Below are positions 54,258 through 63,817 of a DNA stretch of 64,000 nucleotides, one piece after another. The DNA is taken from contig JACKPC010000001.1 in the NCBI GenBank assembly GCA_024233835.1, positions 62,001-126,000 on the forward strand, in the 5' to 3' direction. A program made the translations under genes and the position numbers. Every line of letters starts with the position of its first letter. The first letter of the stretch is position 1. Source of the DNA: Leptospiraceae bacterium (lineage in GTDB: Bacteria > Spirochaetota > Leptospiria > Leptospirales > Leptospiraceae). The notes beneath the pieces are model-generated. The model had not been told where the DNA came from and ran no database searches. It saw only the letters and a list, made by a program, of their open reading frames with translations.

Positions 54258-56585
54258 GTGAAAAATACAAATATTATATTTACAGCTGTTATTATATTTG
54301 CCCTGATGATATACCTTGTGATAATCGGGATGGAGACTTCACCTAATCGCAGGTTTCTATACTTTTATCCGAATGGATATATAGCCAACACAGACTGGAA
54401 AAATTCACATGTAATCGGATATAATATCTATGAAGGAGATAAGATCCCGATTATCCGGGTTCAAAAAAAACCTCAAACTCGCTTTAACTTTGAATTTAAC
54501 CTGATTCAGAAGTGGAATGTCATTAAAGACTTTATTCCCCACCTTTTTATTTCACTCATCTATATAATGGCCGCTACCTGGTTTTTATTCCGGGATGGGG
54601 ATATGTTCCTGTCTTTTTTGTTTTTAAATTTAGCCATGTTTTTCTTCAGTGATTTTATACTTTTAGGTTTTGATAGTTTTTATTTTATATTTTATTTTAG
54701 TATGTTTCTCATGGCCTTTCTTTTTATTCACCTGGCATTCCGCCTGAAAGGAAAGGACGTATCCTCCAAGTGGTTGGTTCCTGAAGTCTTTTTTGCTGTT
54801 ATTTTTGCTTTTATTGGTTTTACGGAAAAAGATAGTTCTGAAATTTTTACCCGTCTCAGTCATGTAGGGATTTTGTTAATCCTGATCGCTATAACATCCT
54901 GTGTAGTTGTGATTTTATATGATTTATTTCGATACAGACCCGGTTATACGGTTCAAATAAAAAAAGTAAGCCTTTTATCCAGTTTTTTAATCATCAGTAT
55001 ATTACCCTATATTATTTATAAATATAACCTATTTCAACTATTTCCCTATACTAGGATTAGCCTGATAGTTGCATTCGGACTATTTCCTTTATTGTTTATC
55101 TATGGTACATATCGGTACACATTTATACCCGAACAATTCTACTTTAACTCCTCTATTTTGATATTTTACTTAACGGTTATTGTAATTATCTCTTATTCTT
55201 TAACCATATCGTTTTTAAGTTATATAAATCCTATTGGATATGAACGGAATAAGCAAATCCTCAATATATTATTTTTAATCGTAATTTCCTCGAGCTTGAG
55301 CGCGGTAAAGCATAAATTAGCTTCCTGGTTAGACTACTGGACTTTCGGGCGAAACAAAAAACTGAATAAAAATCTGGAAATCATGGCGAGCCTGATAGCC
55401 TCTCCTATTTCTATGAAAGCTACCATGAACAGCCTTAGTCGAATTATTCGTGAAACTCTGGATATAGGAAATATGACAATTCTTATATCGGGAGACGAAT
55501 ATCCTACTTTTGACTTCAAGGCTATGAATGTTATAAAACTTCCCTCCAACTCTGAAATCTGGCAATTTTTTACTTCCAGAAGAGAACCCATAGTAACCTC
55601 CTATCTGGCCCATGGAGTGGGTGTAAGAGAATCTGTATATAAGTTTTTACGCAAATTGGAAATCCAACTGGCTTATCCCATGTTCGGTTCTATAGGAATT
55701 AAAAAAATTAGTGCTGTGTTTCTTGTTGGAGAAAAACACAACAAAACAAACTTCTCATTGGGAGAACTTCGATTTATAAAAGAATGCACTCGTCTTGCAG
55801 ATCTATTATTACAAAACTATCAGCTATTAATTGCTGAAGTAGAAAAGAAAAAACTGGTAAGAGACCTGAATACTGTTACCATCATGGATAAGACCATAAA
55901 TCCATCTCAAGCAGAAAATCTGAAAAGCCTGGATATATGTTATCTTTCTATACCGGCTGTAGGAATTAGCGGAGATTATTTGGATTTTATCAAGCTCAGT
56001 GAAAAGAAACTCATGATTTTTCTCGGAGATGTTTCCGGTCACGGTCTCGGCAGTGGCTATTTAGTGAGTGCTATTCGTGCAATTACACGAAATATGGTAC
56101 AGTCCGGTATGGATCTTCCCCATATATTTAACCACATTAATACTTTCTTAATCGAAAGATATGAGGGAAATGAGTTTATGACTCTTATCGGTGGAATTTA
56201 CGATGATGATAGTCGGACATTTGAATTTGTAAATGCTGGTCATCTTCCTATTCTTGTTTTAAACACTCACGGAAATATATTAAAAGAAGATTTTACTCAC
56301 CGGGTCCTTGGAATTCTTCCCTGTAATTTTACTCTAACCTCTATACAGTTAAATACAGAAGATCGACTTTTTCTTTACTCTGATGGAGTAACCGAAACCT
56401 TTTCTCCCTCTGATGAAATCTATGGGGAAGAAAGATTGAAAGAATTTCTAAGAAGTACTCTCGAAACTCCAATAGCTGATCTTCCGAGCCTCTTAGAGCA
56501 GGAGCTGCAAGATTTCCGAAAAGGAAATGATATGACAGACGATATTTCCTTTATCTGTATTTCTAAAAAATTTAAGGAAAGATAA
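54258..56585 (+). CDS. Membrane-bound SpoIIE/PP2C-type serine phosphatase
   Basis: A 775-residue protein: one helix, an extracytoplasmic beta region of about 80 residues, eight further helices (about 95-355), a GAF-like region (about 375-525) and a complete PP2C SpoIIE domain (about 555-775). Metal ligands are present in GISGDYLDF, GDVSGHGLGSG, YSDGVTE and MTDDISF. It should dephosphorylate a protein such as an anti-sigma-factor antagonist or other phosphoprotein; no STAS or RsbW-like partner is nearby. The start is GTG at 54258, after the two-base gap from the degenerate paralogue. Confidence 0.82.
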   Translation: MKNTNIIFTAVIIFALMIYLVIIGMETSPNRRFLYFYPNGYIANTDWKNSHVIGYNIYEGDKIPIIRVQKKPQTRFNFEFNLIQKWNVIKDFIPHLFISLIYIMAATWFLFRDGDMFLSFLFLNLAMFFFSDFILLGFDSFYFIFYFSMFLMAFLFIHLAFRLKGKDVSSKWLVPEVFFAVIFAFIGFTEKDSSEIFTRLSHVGILLILIAITSCVVVILYDLFRYRPGYTVQIKKVSLLSSFLIISILPYIIYKYNLFQLFPYTRISLIVAFGLFPLLFIYGTYRYTFIPEQFYFNSSILIFYLTVIVIISYSLTISFLSYINPIGYERNKQILNILFLIVISSSLSAVKHKLASWLDYWTFGRNKKLNKNLEIMASLIASPISMKATMNSLSRIIRETLDIGNMTILISGDEYPTFDFKAMNVIKLPSNSEIWQFFTSRREPIVTSYLAHGVGVRESVYKFLRKLEIQLAYPMFGSIGIKKISAVFLVGEKHNKTNFSLGELRFIKECTRLADLLLQNYQLLIAEVEKKKLVRDLNTVTIMDKTINPSQAENLKSLDICYLSIPAVGISGDYLDFIKLSEKKLMIFLGDVSGHGLGSGYLVSAIRAITRNMVQSGMDLPHIFNHINTFLIERYEGNEFMTLIGGIYDDDSRTFEFVNAGHLPILVLNTHGNILKEDFTHRVLGILPCNFTLTSIQLNTEDRLFLYSDGVTETFSPSDEIYGEERLKEFLRSTLETPIADLPSLLEQELQDFRKGNDMTDDISFICISKKFKER

Positions 56586-56615
56586 AGAATAGATAAAAGG
56601 TACGATAATTGCTTG

Positions 56616-56621
56616 TATAAT
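56616..56621 (+). promoter_or_regulatory. Possible -10 element of the transglutaminase/DUF2126 gene
   Basis: TATAAT in the 133-base gap after the phosphatase gene, set in the palindrome GTATAATTTATAC. No matching -35 is seen. A GAGGAG ribosome site follows at the ATG at 56719. Confidence 0.25.
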
Positions 56622-56718
56622 TTATACCGGAATTACAGATAAAGAACAAAGCATCTGTCCTTTCTTTGGGAAGAATGTTTAATAATTAAGCGTTTATTGC
56701 CGGTAAAAAGAGGAGATT

Positions 56719-59700
56719 ATGTCTATTCGTGTTGCTTTACATCATAAGACCCATTATACTTATGAGAGACCTATAAGCCTTTCGCCGCATATTGTCCGTT
56801 TACGTCCGGCAGTACATACCCGGACCCCGGTCAGTGCCTATTCGTTTAAAGTTTTACCTAAAGACCATTTTTTGAATTGGCAGCAGGATCCTTACGGGAA
56901 CTTTCAAGCCAGACTTGTGTTTCCGGAAAAAACAACAGAGTTTAAAATTGAAGTAGATCTCATCGCTGATATGGTGGTATTGAACCCCTTTGATTTTTTT
57001 CTGGATGAATACTCTTTACATTATCCCTTTAAATATGATAAACTTCTCCAAACCGAGCTTGCTCCTTATTTAGAAATTAAAGAAAAGGGAAAGTTTTTAA
57101 AAAACTATATAAAAGATATAAAAATTCGAAAAGATATACGCACGATTGATTTTTTGGTTGAATTGAACCAGAGACTTCAAAAAGACATCGGTTATATTAT
57201 TCGAATGGAACCCGGTGTACAAACCTGTGAAGAAACCTTACAAAAAACAACAGGTTCCTGCCGAGATTCGGCATGGTTACTATCCCAAATCCTTCGTCAC
57301 TTTGGTCTGGCTTCACGTTTTGTATCGGGTTATTTAATTCAACTTGCTTCGGATGTGAAATCCCTGGATGGTCCCTCCGGGCCGGAAAACGATTTTACCG
57401 ATCTACATGCCTGGACGGAAGTTTATCTTCCGGGTGCAGGCTGGGTTGGATTTGACCCCACATCGGGACTACTTGCCGGAGAGGGACACATTCCTCTCGC
57501 AGCTACTCCGGAACCTGCCAGTGCAGCACCCGTTACCGGTGCATTAGAAAAAGCTGAAGTTACGTTTCAATTTGAAATGTCTGTTAAAAGGATCAATGAG
57601 GTTCCGAGAGTAACCTATCCTTATTCGGAAAGGGAATGGATCCGTGTAAACGAACTGGGTCGCAGAATCGATCAGGATCTCTTACGTAATGATGTTCGCC
57701 TGACTATGGGAGGAGAACCCACATTTGTTTCTATCGATGATATGGATGGAGCTGAATGGAACACAGAAGCCCTGGGACCTACAAAAAAGAAATACGCAAT
57801 TGAGCTATTCAACAGGCTTGAGAAAGTTTTTGCACGGAACCCACTTTTACACTTCGGACAGGGAAAATGGTATCCGGGAGAAGCACTTCCACGCTGGGCA
57901 CTAAGTTGTTACTGGAGAAAAGATGGGCTTCCCATTTGGAGAAATCAGGAATTATATGGTGACGAGAGAGAGACGTATCGCTACGGACACAGAGAAGCAA
58001 AGCTCTTCATGGAAGTTCTAACGGAATATCTCTGCGTTCATAAAAAACATGTGCTCCCCGGATTTGAGGACTTATACTTCTATCTCTGGAAAGAAGGAAC
58101 CCTTCCTGTGAATGAAGATCCATTTAGAAGAAATTTGGATGATGATTTTGAGAGGGAAGGTTTACGGAAGTCTTTAGAAGCTGGTTTGAAGAAAGAAACG
58201 GGTTATACTATTCCTATTCGCTGGAACTATGGATTGGGAGGCTGGGAATCCGGTGTCTGGTTTTTGCGAAGGGACAGGATGTATTTACTTCCCGGAACTT
58301 CTCCTATGGGTTACAGGCTTCCTTTGAAGTCCTTACCTCATAGCGAGAAAGGTTTTTATGAGGGAGAGTTGAGTAGCTTTGCAGATAAAGCTCCATTAGA
58401 AGATTATTATACAAGAGTTCAGTGGAGACACAAAGAATTTAAAGAGGGAAATCTCTCACCGAGCGAAAATATAGAAGAGCAAATTCCGGAAAACCCCGAT
58501 GAGATTCCCGATTGGCTGATTCGAACCGCTCTTTGTGTGGAACCCAGGGATGGCAGACTCTATGTGTTTATGCCTCCGCTTCTTTATCTCGAACACTATT
58601 TGGACATGTTGTCCTGCATAGAGCAAACCGCAGAAGCTTTAAATTATCGTGTGATTATAGAAGGTTATACTCCTCCTCCGGATCCGAGAATCCAGAAGTT
58701 TTCGATTACACCCGATCCAGGTGTGATTGAAGTGAATATTCAACCTGCAGAAAGCTGGGATGAACTGGTTCGGAATACAGAAATCCTGTATGAAGAAGCA
58801 AGGTTATCGAGACTCGGAACTGAAAAATTTATGCTGGATGGAAGACATACAGGAACCGGCGGAGGAAACCATATCACTGTTGGATCTACCTATCCCGGGA
58901 ACAGCCCTTTACTCAGAAAGCCACATTTGTTGCAAAGTCTTATCGCCTATTGGTTAAATCATCCGAGCCTGTCCTATCTTTTCTCCGGATTATTTATAGG
59001 CCCAACCAGCCAGGCACCGAGAGTAGATGAAGCGAGGAATGATCAGGTCTTTGAATTGGAACTGGCATTTAAGGAGCTTGAAAAGCAAGGAGAGAACCCT
59101 CCGGCCTGGATTATAGACCGAGTCTTAAGAAACCTTTTGACAGATCTAACAGGAAATACACACAGAGCAGAATTTTGCATCGATAAACTCTATTCACCTG
59201 ACGGAGCACAGGGAAGATTGGGGTTATTGGAATTACGGGCTTATGAAATGCCCCCTCATGCCAAAATGAGTACCGTACAGGCCCTTCTCCTTCGTGCTCT
59301 TATCTCGAAATTCTGGCAAAAACCTTACAGGCAAAAGTTGGTTCGATATGGAACCGAGTTGCACGATAAGTATATGCTTCCACATTTTGTTTGGGAAGAC
59401 TTTAAAGAAGTTTTAATTGATTTGAACCAATTTGGTTATGAGTTTGATCCTTTATGGTTTGAGGCTTTTTATAACTTTCGCTTTCCCCTGTACGGCAAAG
59501 TTCATTATGGAGATATCCGAATTGAGCTTCGTTCTGCCCTGGAACCCTGGCATGTCTTAGGAGAGGAATCCAGAACCGGAGGAACTGCACGATACGTAGA
59601 TTCTTCTGCAGAAAGATTACAGGTAAAAGTTTTTGGAATCACGAATACCAGACATATCCTGACCTGTAATGGAAGAACTTTGCCCCTTCATTCTACCGGT

Positions 59701-60018
59701 ACTAACGGGGAATACGTGGCAGGAGTCAAATATAAAGCCTGGTCGCCTGCTTCATCTTTGCATCCGACAATTAAAAGTCATAACCCGATAGTTATTGACC
59801 TTGTAGATACCTGGAATGAAAAGTCCATAGGAGGTTGTTCCTACCATGTAAGTCATCCGGGAGGTAGAGGATACGATATTTTTCCTGTGAACTCGAATGA
59901 AGCCGAAACAAGGCGAATTTCCCGATTCTTTCCCTTCGGGCATACACCGGGAAAAGTTTTTATTTACCCTGAATCAGTTCTTCCGGAGTTTCCATATACG
60001 CTTGACCTGAGACATTGA
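56719..60018 (+). CDS. Transglutaminase-like / DUF2126 (putative amidoligase) fusion protein
   Basis: A 1099-residue cytoplasmic protein. Residues about 1-285 form a bacterial transglutaminase-like protease domain: an N-terminal beta part (ALHHKTHYTYERPISLSPHI), then catalytic Cys in TTGSCRDSAWLL, His in DLHAWTEVYL and Asp in GFDPTSG. The remainder is DUF2126, described as a putative amidoligase, beginning near NDVRLTMGGEPTFVSIDD and holding GTGGGNHITVGS and HRAEFCIDKLYSP. Such fusions usually stand with alpha-E and circularly permuted ATP-grasp genes in a predicted peptide-modification system, absent here. A methyltransferase gene follows. Predicted role: synthesis and cleavage of an isopeptide or peptide tag; substrate unknown. 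Confidence 0.85.
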   Translation: MSIRVALHHKTHYTYERPISLSPHIVRLRPAVHTRTPVSAYSFKVLPKDHFLNWQQDPYGNFQARLVFPEKTTEFKIEVDLIADMVVLNPFDFFLDEYSLHYPFKYDKLLQTELAPYLEIKEKGKFLKNYIKDIKIRKDIRTIDFLVELNQRLQKDIGYIIRMEPGVQTCEETLQKTTGSCRDSAWLLSQILRHFGLASRFVSGYLIQLASDVKSLDGPSGPENDFTDLHAWTEVYLPGAGWVGFDPTSGLLAGEGHIPLAATPEPASAAPVTGALEKAEVTFQFEMSVKRINEVPRVTYPYSEREWIRVNELGRRIDQDLLRNDVRLTMGGEPTFVSIDDMDGAEWNTEALGPTKKKYAIELFNRLEKVFARNPLLHFGQGKWYPGEALPRWALSCYWRKDGLPIWRNQELYGDERETYRYGHREAKLFMEVLTEYLCVHKKHVLPGFEDLYFYLWKEGTLPVNEDPFRRNLDDDFEREGLRKSLEAGLKKETGYTIPIRWNYGLGGWESGVWFLRRDRMYLLPGTSPMGYRLPLKSLPHSEKGFYEGELSSFADKAPLEDYYTRVQWRHKEFKEGNLSPSENIEEQIPENPDEIPDWLIRTALCVEPRDGRLYVFMPPLLYLEHYLDMLSCIEQTAEALNYRVIIEGYTPPPDPRIQKFSITPDPGVIEVNIQPAESWDELVRNTEILYEEARLSRLGTEKFMLDGRHTGTGGGNHITVGSTYPGNSPLLRKPHLLQSLIAYWLNHPSLSYLFSGLFIGPTSQAPRVDEARNDQVFELELAFKELEKQGENPPAWIIDRVLRNLLTDLTGNTHRAEFCIDKLYSPDGAQGRLGLLELRAYEMPPHAKMSTVQALLLRALISKFWQKPYRQKLVRYGTELHDKYMLPHFVWEDFKEVLIDLNQFGYEFDPLWFEAFYNFRFPLYGKVHYGDIRIELRSALEPWHVLGEESRTGGTARYVDSSAERLQVKVFGITNTRHILTCNGRTLPLHSTGTNGEYVAGVKYKAWSPASSLHPTIKSHNPIVIDLVDTWNEKSIGGCSYHVSHPGGRGYDIFPVNSNEAETRRISRFFPFGHTPGKVFIYPESVLPEFPYTLDLRH

Positions 60019-60038
60019 TTCCTGAAATTAGGAATCAA

Positions 60039-60692
60039 ATGATAAATAAAAAGTTCTCCTTAAGTATTTACAGGGAGGGTTTCGAGAAGTTTATTGATAC
60101 TGAACTTATTGAACGCCCTCTACCTGTAATGAAGGAAATGGAAGTATATGCAGAAACTAATTATATCCCCATCCTTTCTCCTTCTGCCGGTTCGGTTTTA
60201 AGTTTCTTAGTAGGCCATTATAAACCGGAAACTATTTTAGAACTGGGAACCGGTATCGGCTATTCAACCGCCTGGATTCTCGCAAGCGGAGAAAAACTGC
60301 AAATAACAAGTATCGATAGAAATCAAAAGAATACGGAAGTAGCTAAAAATTTTCTTTCACAGATTCCCGGAGGAGAGTCCGTACGTTTTGTTAATGAATG
60401 GATAGTGGATCATATCAAAGCCAGGGAAAATTTGTATGAGTATAAGCTGGTTTTTATAGACTGTGATAAAATTTGTTATCCGGAGTTATTATATTTATTA
60501 CAAGAAAAACTCCTACCCGGTTCTATTATGATTTTTGATAATAGTCTCTGGCACGCCAAATTGATGAACCCGGATCCGGAGAAGTTATCCGACATGGCCA
60601 TGCTCGAATTCTGGAAATTAGTAAAGGAAAGTTCTCTAAAACGTTGCCTTTTTACCAATGGAGATGGACTTTTAGCACTTGAGTTAAAGTAA
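60039..60692 (+). CDS. O-methyltransferase family 3-like SAM methyltransferase
   Basis: A 217-residue soluble methyltransferase. The SAM motif is ILELGTGIGYSTAWI, with acidic ITSIDRNQ at the end of strand 2, and VFIDCDK and IMIFDNSLWH as later motifs, as in caffeoyl-CoA/catechol O-methyltransferase-like bacterial enzymes. The ATG at 60039 has AGGA five bases upstream; the TTG at 60015 would overlap the DUF2126 stop as TTGA and is the alternative. It may modify the product of the upstream fusion protein, which is inference from position only. Confidence 0.75.
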   Translation: MINKKFSLSIYREGFEKFIDTELIERPLPVMKEMEVYAETNYIPILSPSAGSVLSFLVGHYKPETILELGTGIGYSTAWILASGEKLQITSIDRNQKNTEVAKNFLSQIPGGESVRFVNEWIVDHIKARENLYEYKLVFIDCDKICYPELLYLLQEKLLPGSIMIFDNSLWHAKLMNPDPEKLSDMAMLEFWKLVKESSLKRCLFTNGDGLLALELK

Positions 60693-60763
60693 ATATACCT
60701 CTATCGCAGATAAATATAACTATTGACAAACTTATGTCTTTAGCTATTTTCTGTAAGAGGGGT

Positions 60764-63700
60764 ATGGAAAACTTGAGTAACTTATTTTTTGAACAACCAA
60801 TTCTTAATTCTCCTTATGAATATCCATCTAAGCACTGGGAATTGGATGAGGAGGGGCAGCCGACCCAGAAAATCCTGCCATTAAGAAGGTCGGCTAAATA
60901 TATTACCCCCATTCCGAAGCCACGGAAGAAAAAAAATGTACAGGAGCAGGAGCTTGTTTTTGATGAGGGCCTGGGAATTTCCACCAAAGAACAGCAATAT
61001 GAAGCGACTTCTACAATCATCAATGAATTAAGAAGCTATATAGATTCCTGGAGGAAGCTAAAAAATCCGAACGACTGGATGGTAAGTCCGGTAACTATTC
61101 GGCTTTTAGAACATTGGAGAAATCATAAGTTTAATAGCATTCGTCCTTTTTTCTGTCAGATAGAAGCCCTGGAGACAATCATCTGGTTAACAGAAGTGGC
61201 TCCAAAAGTAAAAGTAGGTAAAAAATTCTTAAAGCATTTAAAAACTACCAATCAGAACGCGAATCCGCAGCTTTACCGTATTGCGTTGAAATTAGCGACC
61301 GGAGCTGGAAAGACAACAGTTATGGCCATGATCATTATCTGGCAGACTATCAATGCTGTCAGAAGACAAAACAGTAAACTTTTTACGAATAAATTCTTAA
61401 TTATCACTCCGGGCATTACGATTAAAGACAGACTCAGGGTTTTACAGCCCAATGACCCCGATAGCTATTACCAGAGTCGGGAGTTGATACCGATAGATAT
61501 GGCTTTAGATTTACAAAAAGCTAAAATTATCATCACAAATTACCATGCTTTTAAGTTAAAAGAAACTCTGGATATTTCCAGTGGAGGACGTTCGCTTCTT
61601 CAAGGAAGAGGGGAAGAATTACAGACTATTGAAACTCCCGGCCAGATGGTAAAGAGAGTAATGAGTCCTTTGATGGGGAAAGGAAGTATACTGGTTTTAA
61701 ATGATGAGGCCCATCATTGTTATAGGGAAAAGCCTGAAAAAGAAGAAGATACACTTTCAGGAGACGAGAAGAGGGAAGCAGAAAAAAATAATGAAGCGGC
61801 AAGGCTCTGGATTTCCGGGATTGAGATGGTCAAAGAAAAGTTAGGTGTTTCGACTGTAGTTGATCTTTCTGCAACTCCATTTTTCTTGAGTGGCTCCGGC
61901 TATGTTGAAGGAACTCTTTTTCCATGGACAATGAGTGACTTTTCTCTTATGGATGCCATTGAATGCGGGATTGTTAAGTTACCCCGTGTTCCTGTCGCAG
62001 ATAATATTTCCTCTTCGGAAATGCCACGTTTTCGTAACCTGTGGGAGCATATTAAAAAGAAGATGCCCAAGAAAGGGAGAAGTCAGGCAAATGACCTCGA
62101 CCCTCTAAGTTTGCCAGTCGAATTACAGACGGCCCTGGAAGCTCTATATGGTCATTATAAAAAAACTTTTGAATTATGGGAAAGTGAAAAGATAGTGGTT
62201 CCTCCCTGTTTTATTGTTGTTTGCAATAATACGTCTACTTCCAAGTTAATTTTTGATTTTATTTCAGGGTTTCACAGGGAAACAAAAGATGGAGAAGGTT
62301 TTCATCAGGGGCGACTGGAACTCTTTCGTAACTTTGATGAACATGGGAATCAATTAGAAAAACCCAGAACCCTTTTAATCGATAGTGAACAATTAGAATC
62401 TGGTGAAGGGATTGATAAAAATTTTCGAGAAGCAGCTAAAGATGAAATCGAGCGTTTTCGAAGGGAAATTCGGGAAAGGGGAGAAGGTCAAAACGCAGAA
62501 AAAATTACAGATGAAGATTTACTTCGTGAAGTGATGAATACAGTTGGAAAGGTAGGAAGACTCGGTGAGTCAATTCGCTGTGTTGTTTCTGTCTCTATGC
62601 TAACGGAAGGATGGGATGCAAATACAGTTACCCACGTTTTAGGTGTTCGGGCATTCGGAACACAGCTATTATGTGAACAAGTTATAGGTCGTGCTTTAAG
62701 AAGGCAATCTTATGATTTGAACGAGCATCTTTTATTTAATGTTGAATATGCTGATATTCTGGGAATCCCTTTTGACTTTACTGCCGAGCCGGTTGTAGTA
62801 AAACCCCGTCCTCCGGTAAAGTTAACCCACATTCATGCAGTAAGTCCCGATAGAAATCATCTTGCAATTGAGTTTCCCAGAGTCAGTGGTTATCGTGTAG
62901 AATTACCGGAAGAAAGGTTAAAAGCAAGGTTTACAGAAGATTCCGTTTTGGAGATTACTCCGGAACTTGTGGGTCCTTCTATTACAAAAAATCAAGGCAT
63001 TATTGGTGAAGGAGTAGATCTCAGCTTGCAACATTTGGAAGATACCCGGCGTTCTACTGTACTTTTTTACCTGGCAAGACGTTTAATATTTAATCACTGG
63101 CGAGATCCGGATGAAGAACCCAAGATGCATTTATTTACCCAGTTAAAGCGTATCGCAAAAGAATGGTTGGATACATATCTGGTTTGCAGAGGTGGGACGT
63201 ATCCGGCACAGCTTTTATATCAGGAAATTGCGGATATTGCCTGTGAAAAAATAACCGCTGCTATTACAAGAGAAATGTTGGATAAAAAACCAATTAAAGC
63301 AATTCTTGATCCTTATAATCCTAAAAGCTCTACGCGTTATGTGAATTTTAATACATCAAAGAAAGACCTTTATGAAACGGATGCCAGAAAATGCCACTTA
63401 AACTATGTTGTTCTGGATAGTGATTGGGAAGGAGAATTTTGTCGTATCGCTGAAACCCATCCTAAAGTAATATCTTATGTAAAGAATCAAAATTTGGGTT
63501 TTGAAGTTCCTTATCGTTTCGGCTCTGAAAATAGAGTCTATCTTCCGGATTTTATTGTTCTTATAGAAAACAAAAAAGGAGAAATTATTCATCTGGTAGT
63601 AGAAATCAAGGGATACAGAAGAGAAGACGCTAAGGAGAAAAAATCTTTTATCGAAACCTACTGGATTCCCGGAGTCAACCACCTCGGTTCTTTTGGTAAA

Positions 63701-63772
63701 TGGACTTTTGCAGAATTTCGTGATAATTTCAGCATGGAAGAAGAGTTTAAAAAGGTTGTGGATGGACTTTAG
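60764..63772 (+). CDS. Type III-like restriction subunit: DEAD/DEAH helicase with PD-(D/E)XK nuclease
   Basis: A protein of about 1002 residues. Superfamily 2 helicase motifs: Walker A ATGAGKTT, motif II LNDEAHHCYRE, motif III DLSATPF, and motif VI QVIGRALRR. The C-terminus has a PD-(D/E)XK core: YLPDFIVLI, then VVEIKGYRRED. This layout is that of type III Res subunits, and especially of the group I know as BPTD_3080-family restriction endonucleases. No Mod methyltransferase is in the window upstream; one could lie beyond the right edge. I take the ATG at 60764, which follows AGAGGGG; an ATG at 60734 is in frame but has no ribosome site. A TTGACA at 60723 might be a promoter element. Confidence 0.85.
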   Translation: MENLSNLFFEQPILNSPYEYPSKHWELDEEGQPTQKILPLRRSAKYITPIPKPRKKKNVQEQELVFDEGLGISTKEQQYEATSTIINELRSYIDSWRKLKNPNDWMVSPVTIRLLEHWRNHKFNSIRPFFCQIEALETIIWLTEVAPKVKVGKKFLKHLKTTNQNANPQLYRIALKLATGAGKTTVMAMIIIWQTINAVRRQNSKLFTNKFLIITPGITIKDRLRVLQPNDPDSYYQSRELIPIDMALDLQKAKIIITNYHAFKLKETLDISSGGRSLLQGRGEELQTIETPGQMVKRVMSPLMGKGSILVLNDEAHHCYREKPEKEEDTLSGDEKREAEKNNEAARLWISGIEMVKEKLGVSTVVDLSATPFFLSGSGYVEGTLFPWTMSDFSLMDAIECGIVKLPRVPVADNISSSEMPRFRNLWEHIKKKMPKKGRSQANDLDPLSLPVELQTALEALYGHYKKTFELWESEKIVVPPCFIVVCNNTSTSKLIFDFISGFHRETKDGEGFHQGRLELFRNFDEHGNQLEKPRTLLIDSEQLESGEGIDKNFREAAKDEIERFRREIRERGEGQNAEKITDEDLLREVMNTVGKVGRLGESIRCVVSVSMLTEGWDANTVTHVLGVRAFGTQLLCEQVIGRALRRQSYDLNEHLLFNVEYADILGIPFDFTAEPVVVKPRPPVKLTHIHAVSPDRNHLAIEFPRVSGYRVELPEERLKARFTEDSVLEITPELVGPSITKNQGIIGEGVDLSLQHLEDTRRSTVLFYLARRLIFNHWRDPDEEPKMHLFTQLKRIAKEWLDTYLVCRGGTYPAQLLYQEIADIACEKITAAITREMLDKKPIKAILDPYNPKSSTRYVNFNTSKKDLYETDARKCHLNYVVLDSDWEGEFCRIAETHPKVISYVKNQNLGFEVPYRFGSENRVYLPDFIVLIENKKGEIIHLVVEIKGYRREDAKEKKSFIETYWIPGVNHLGSFGKWTFAEFRDNFSMEEEFKKVVDGL

Positions 63773-63817
63773 TGATTGTTTCGGAAGGTTAATAAAGGTT
63801 ATAGAAAGGATATTGAA

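Noticed and set aside
60723..60750. TTGACA and TATTTT, 16 bases apart, upstream of the restriction subunit
   Set aside because: A good promoter by spacing, but the transcript would begin about seven bases before the chosen ATG and remove most of its ribosome site; kept only as a remark.
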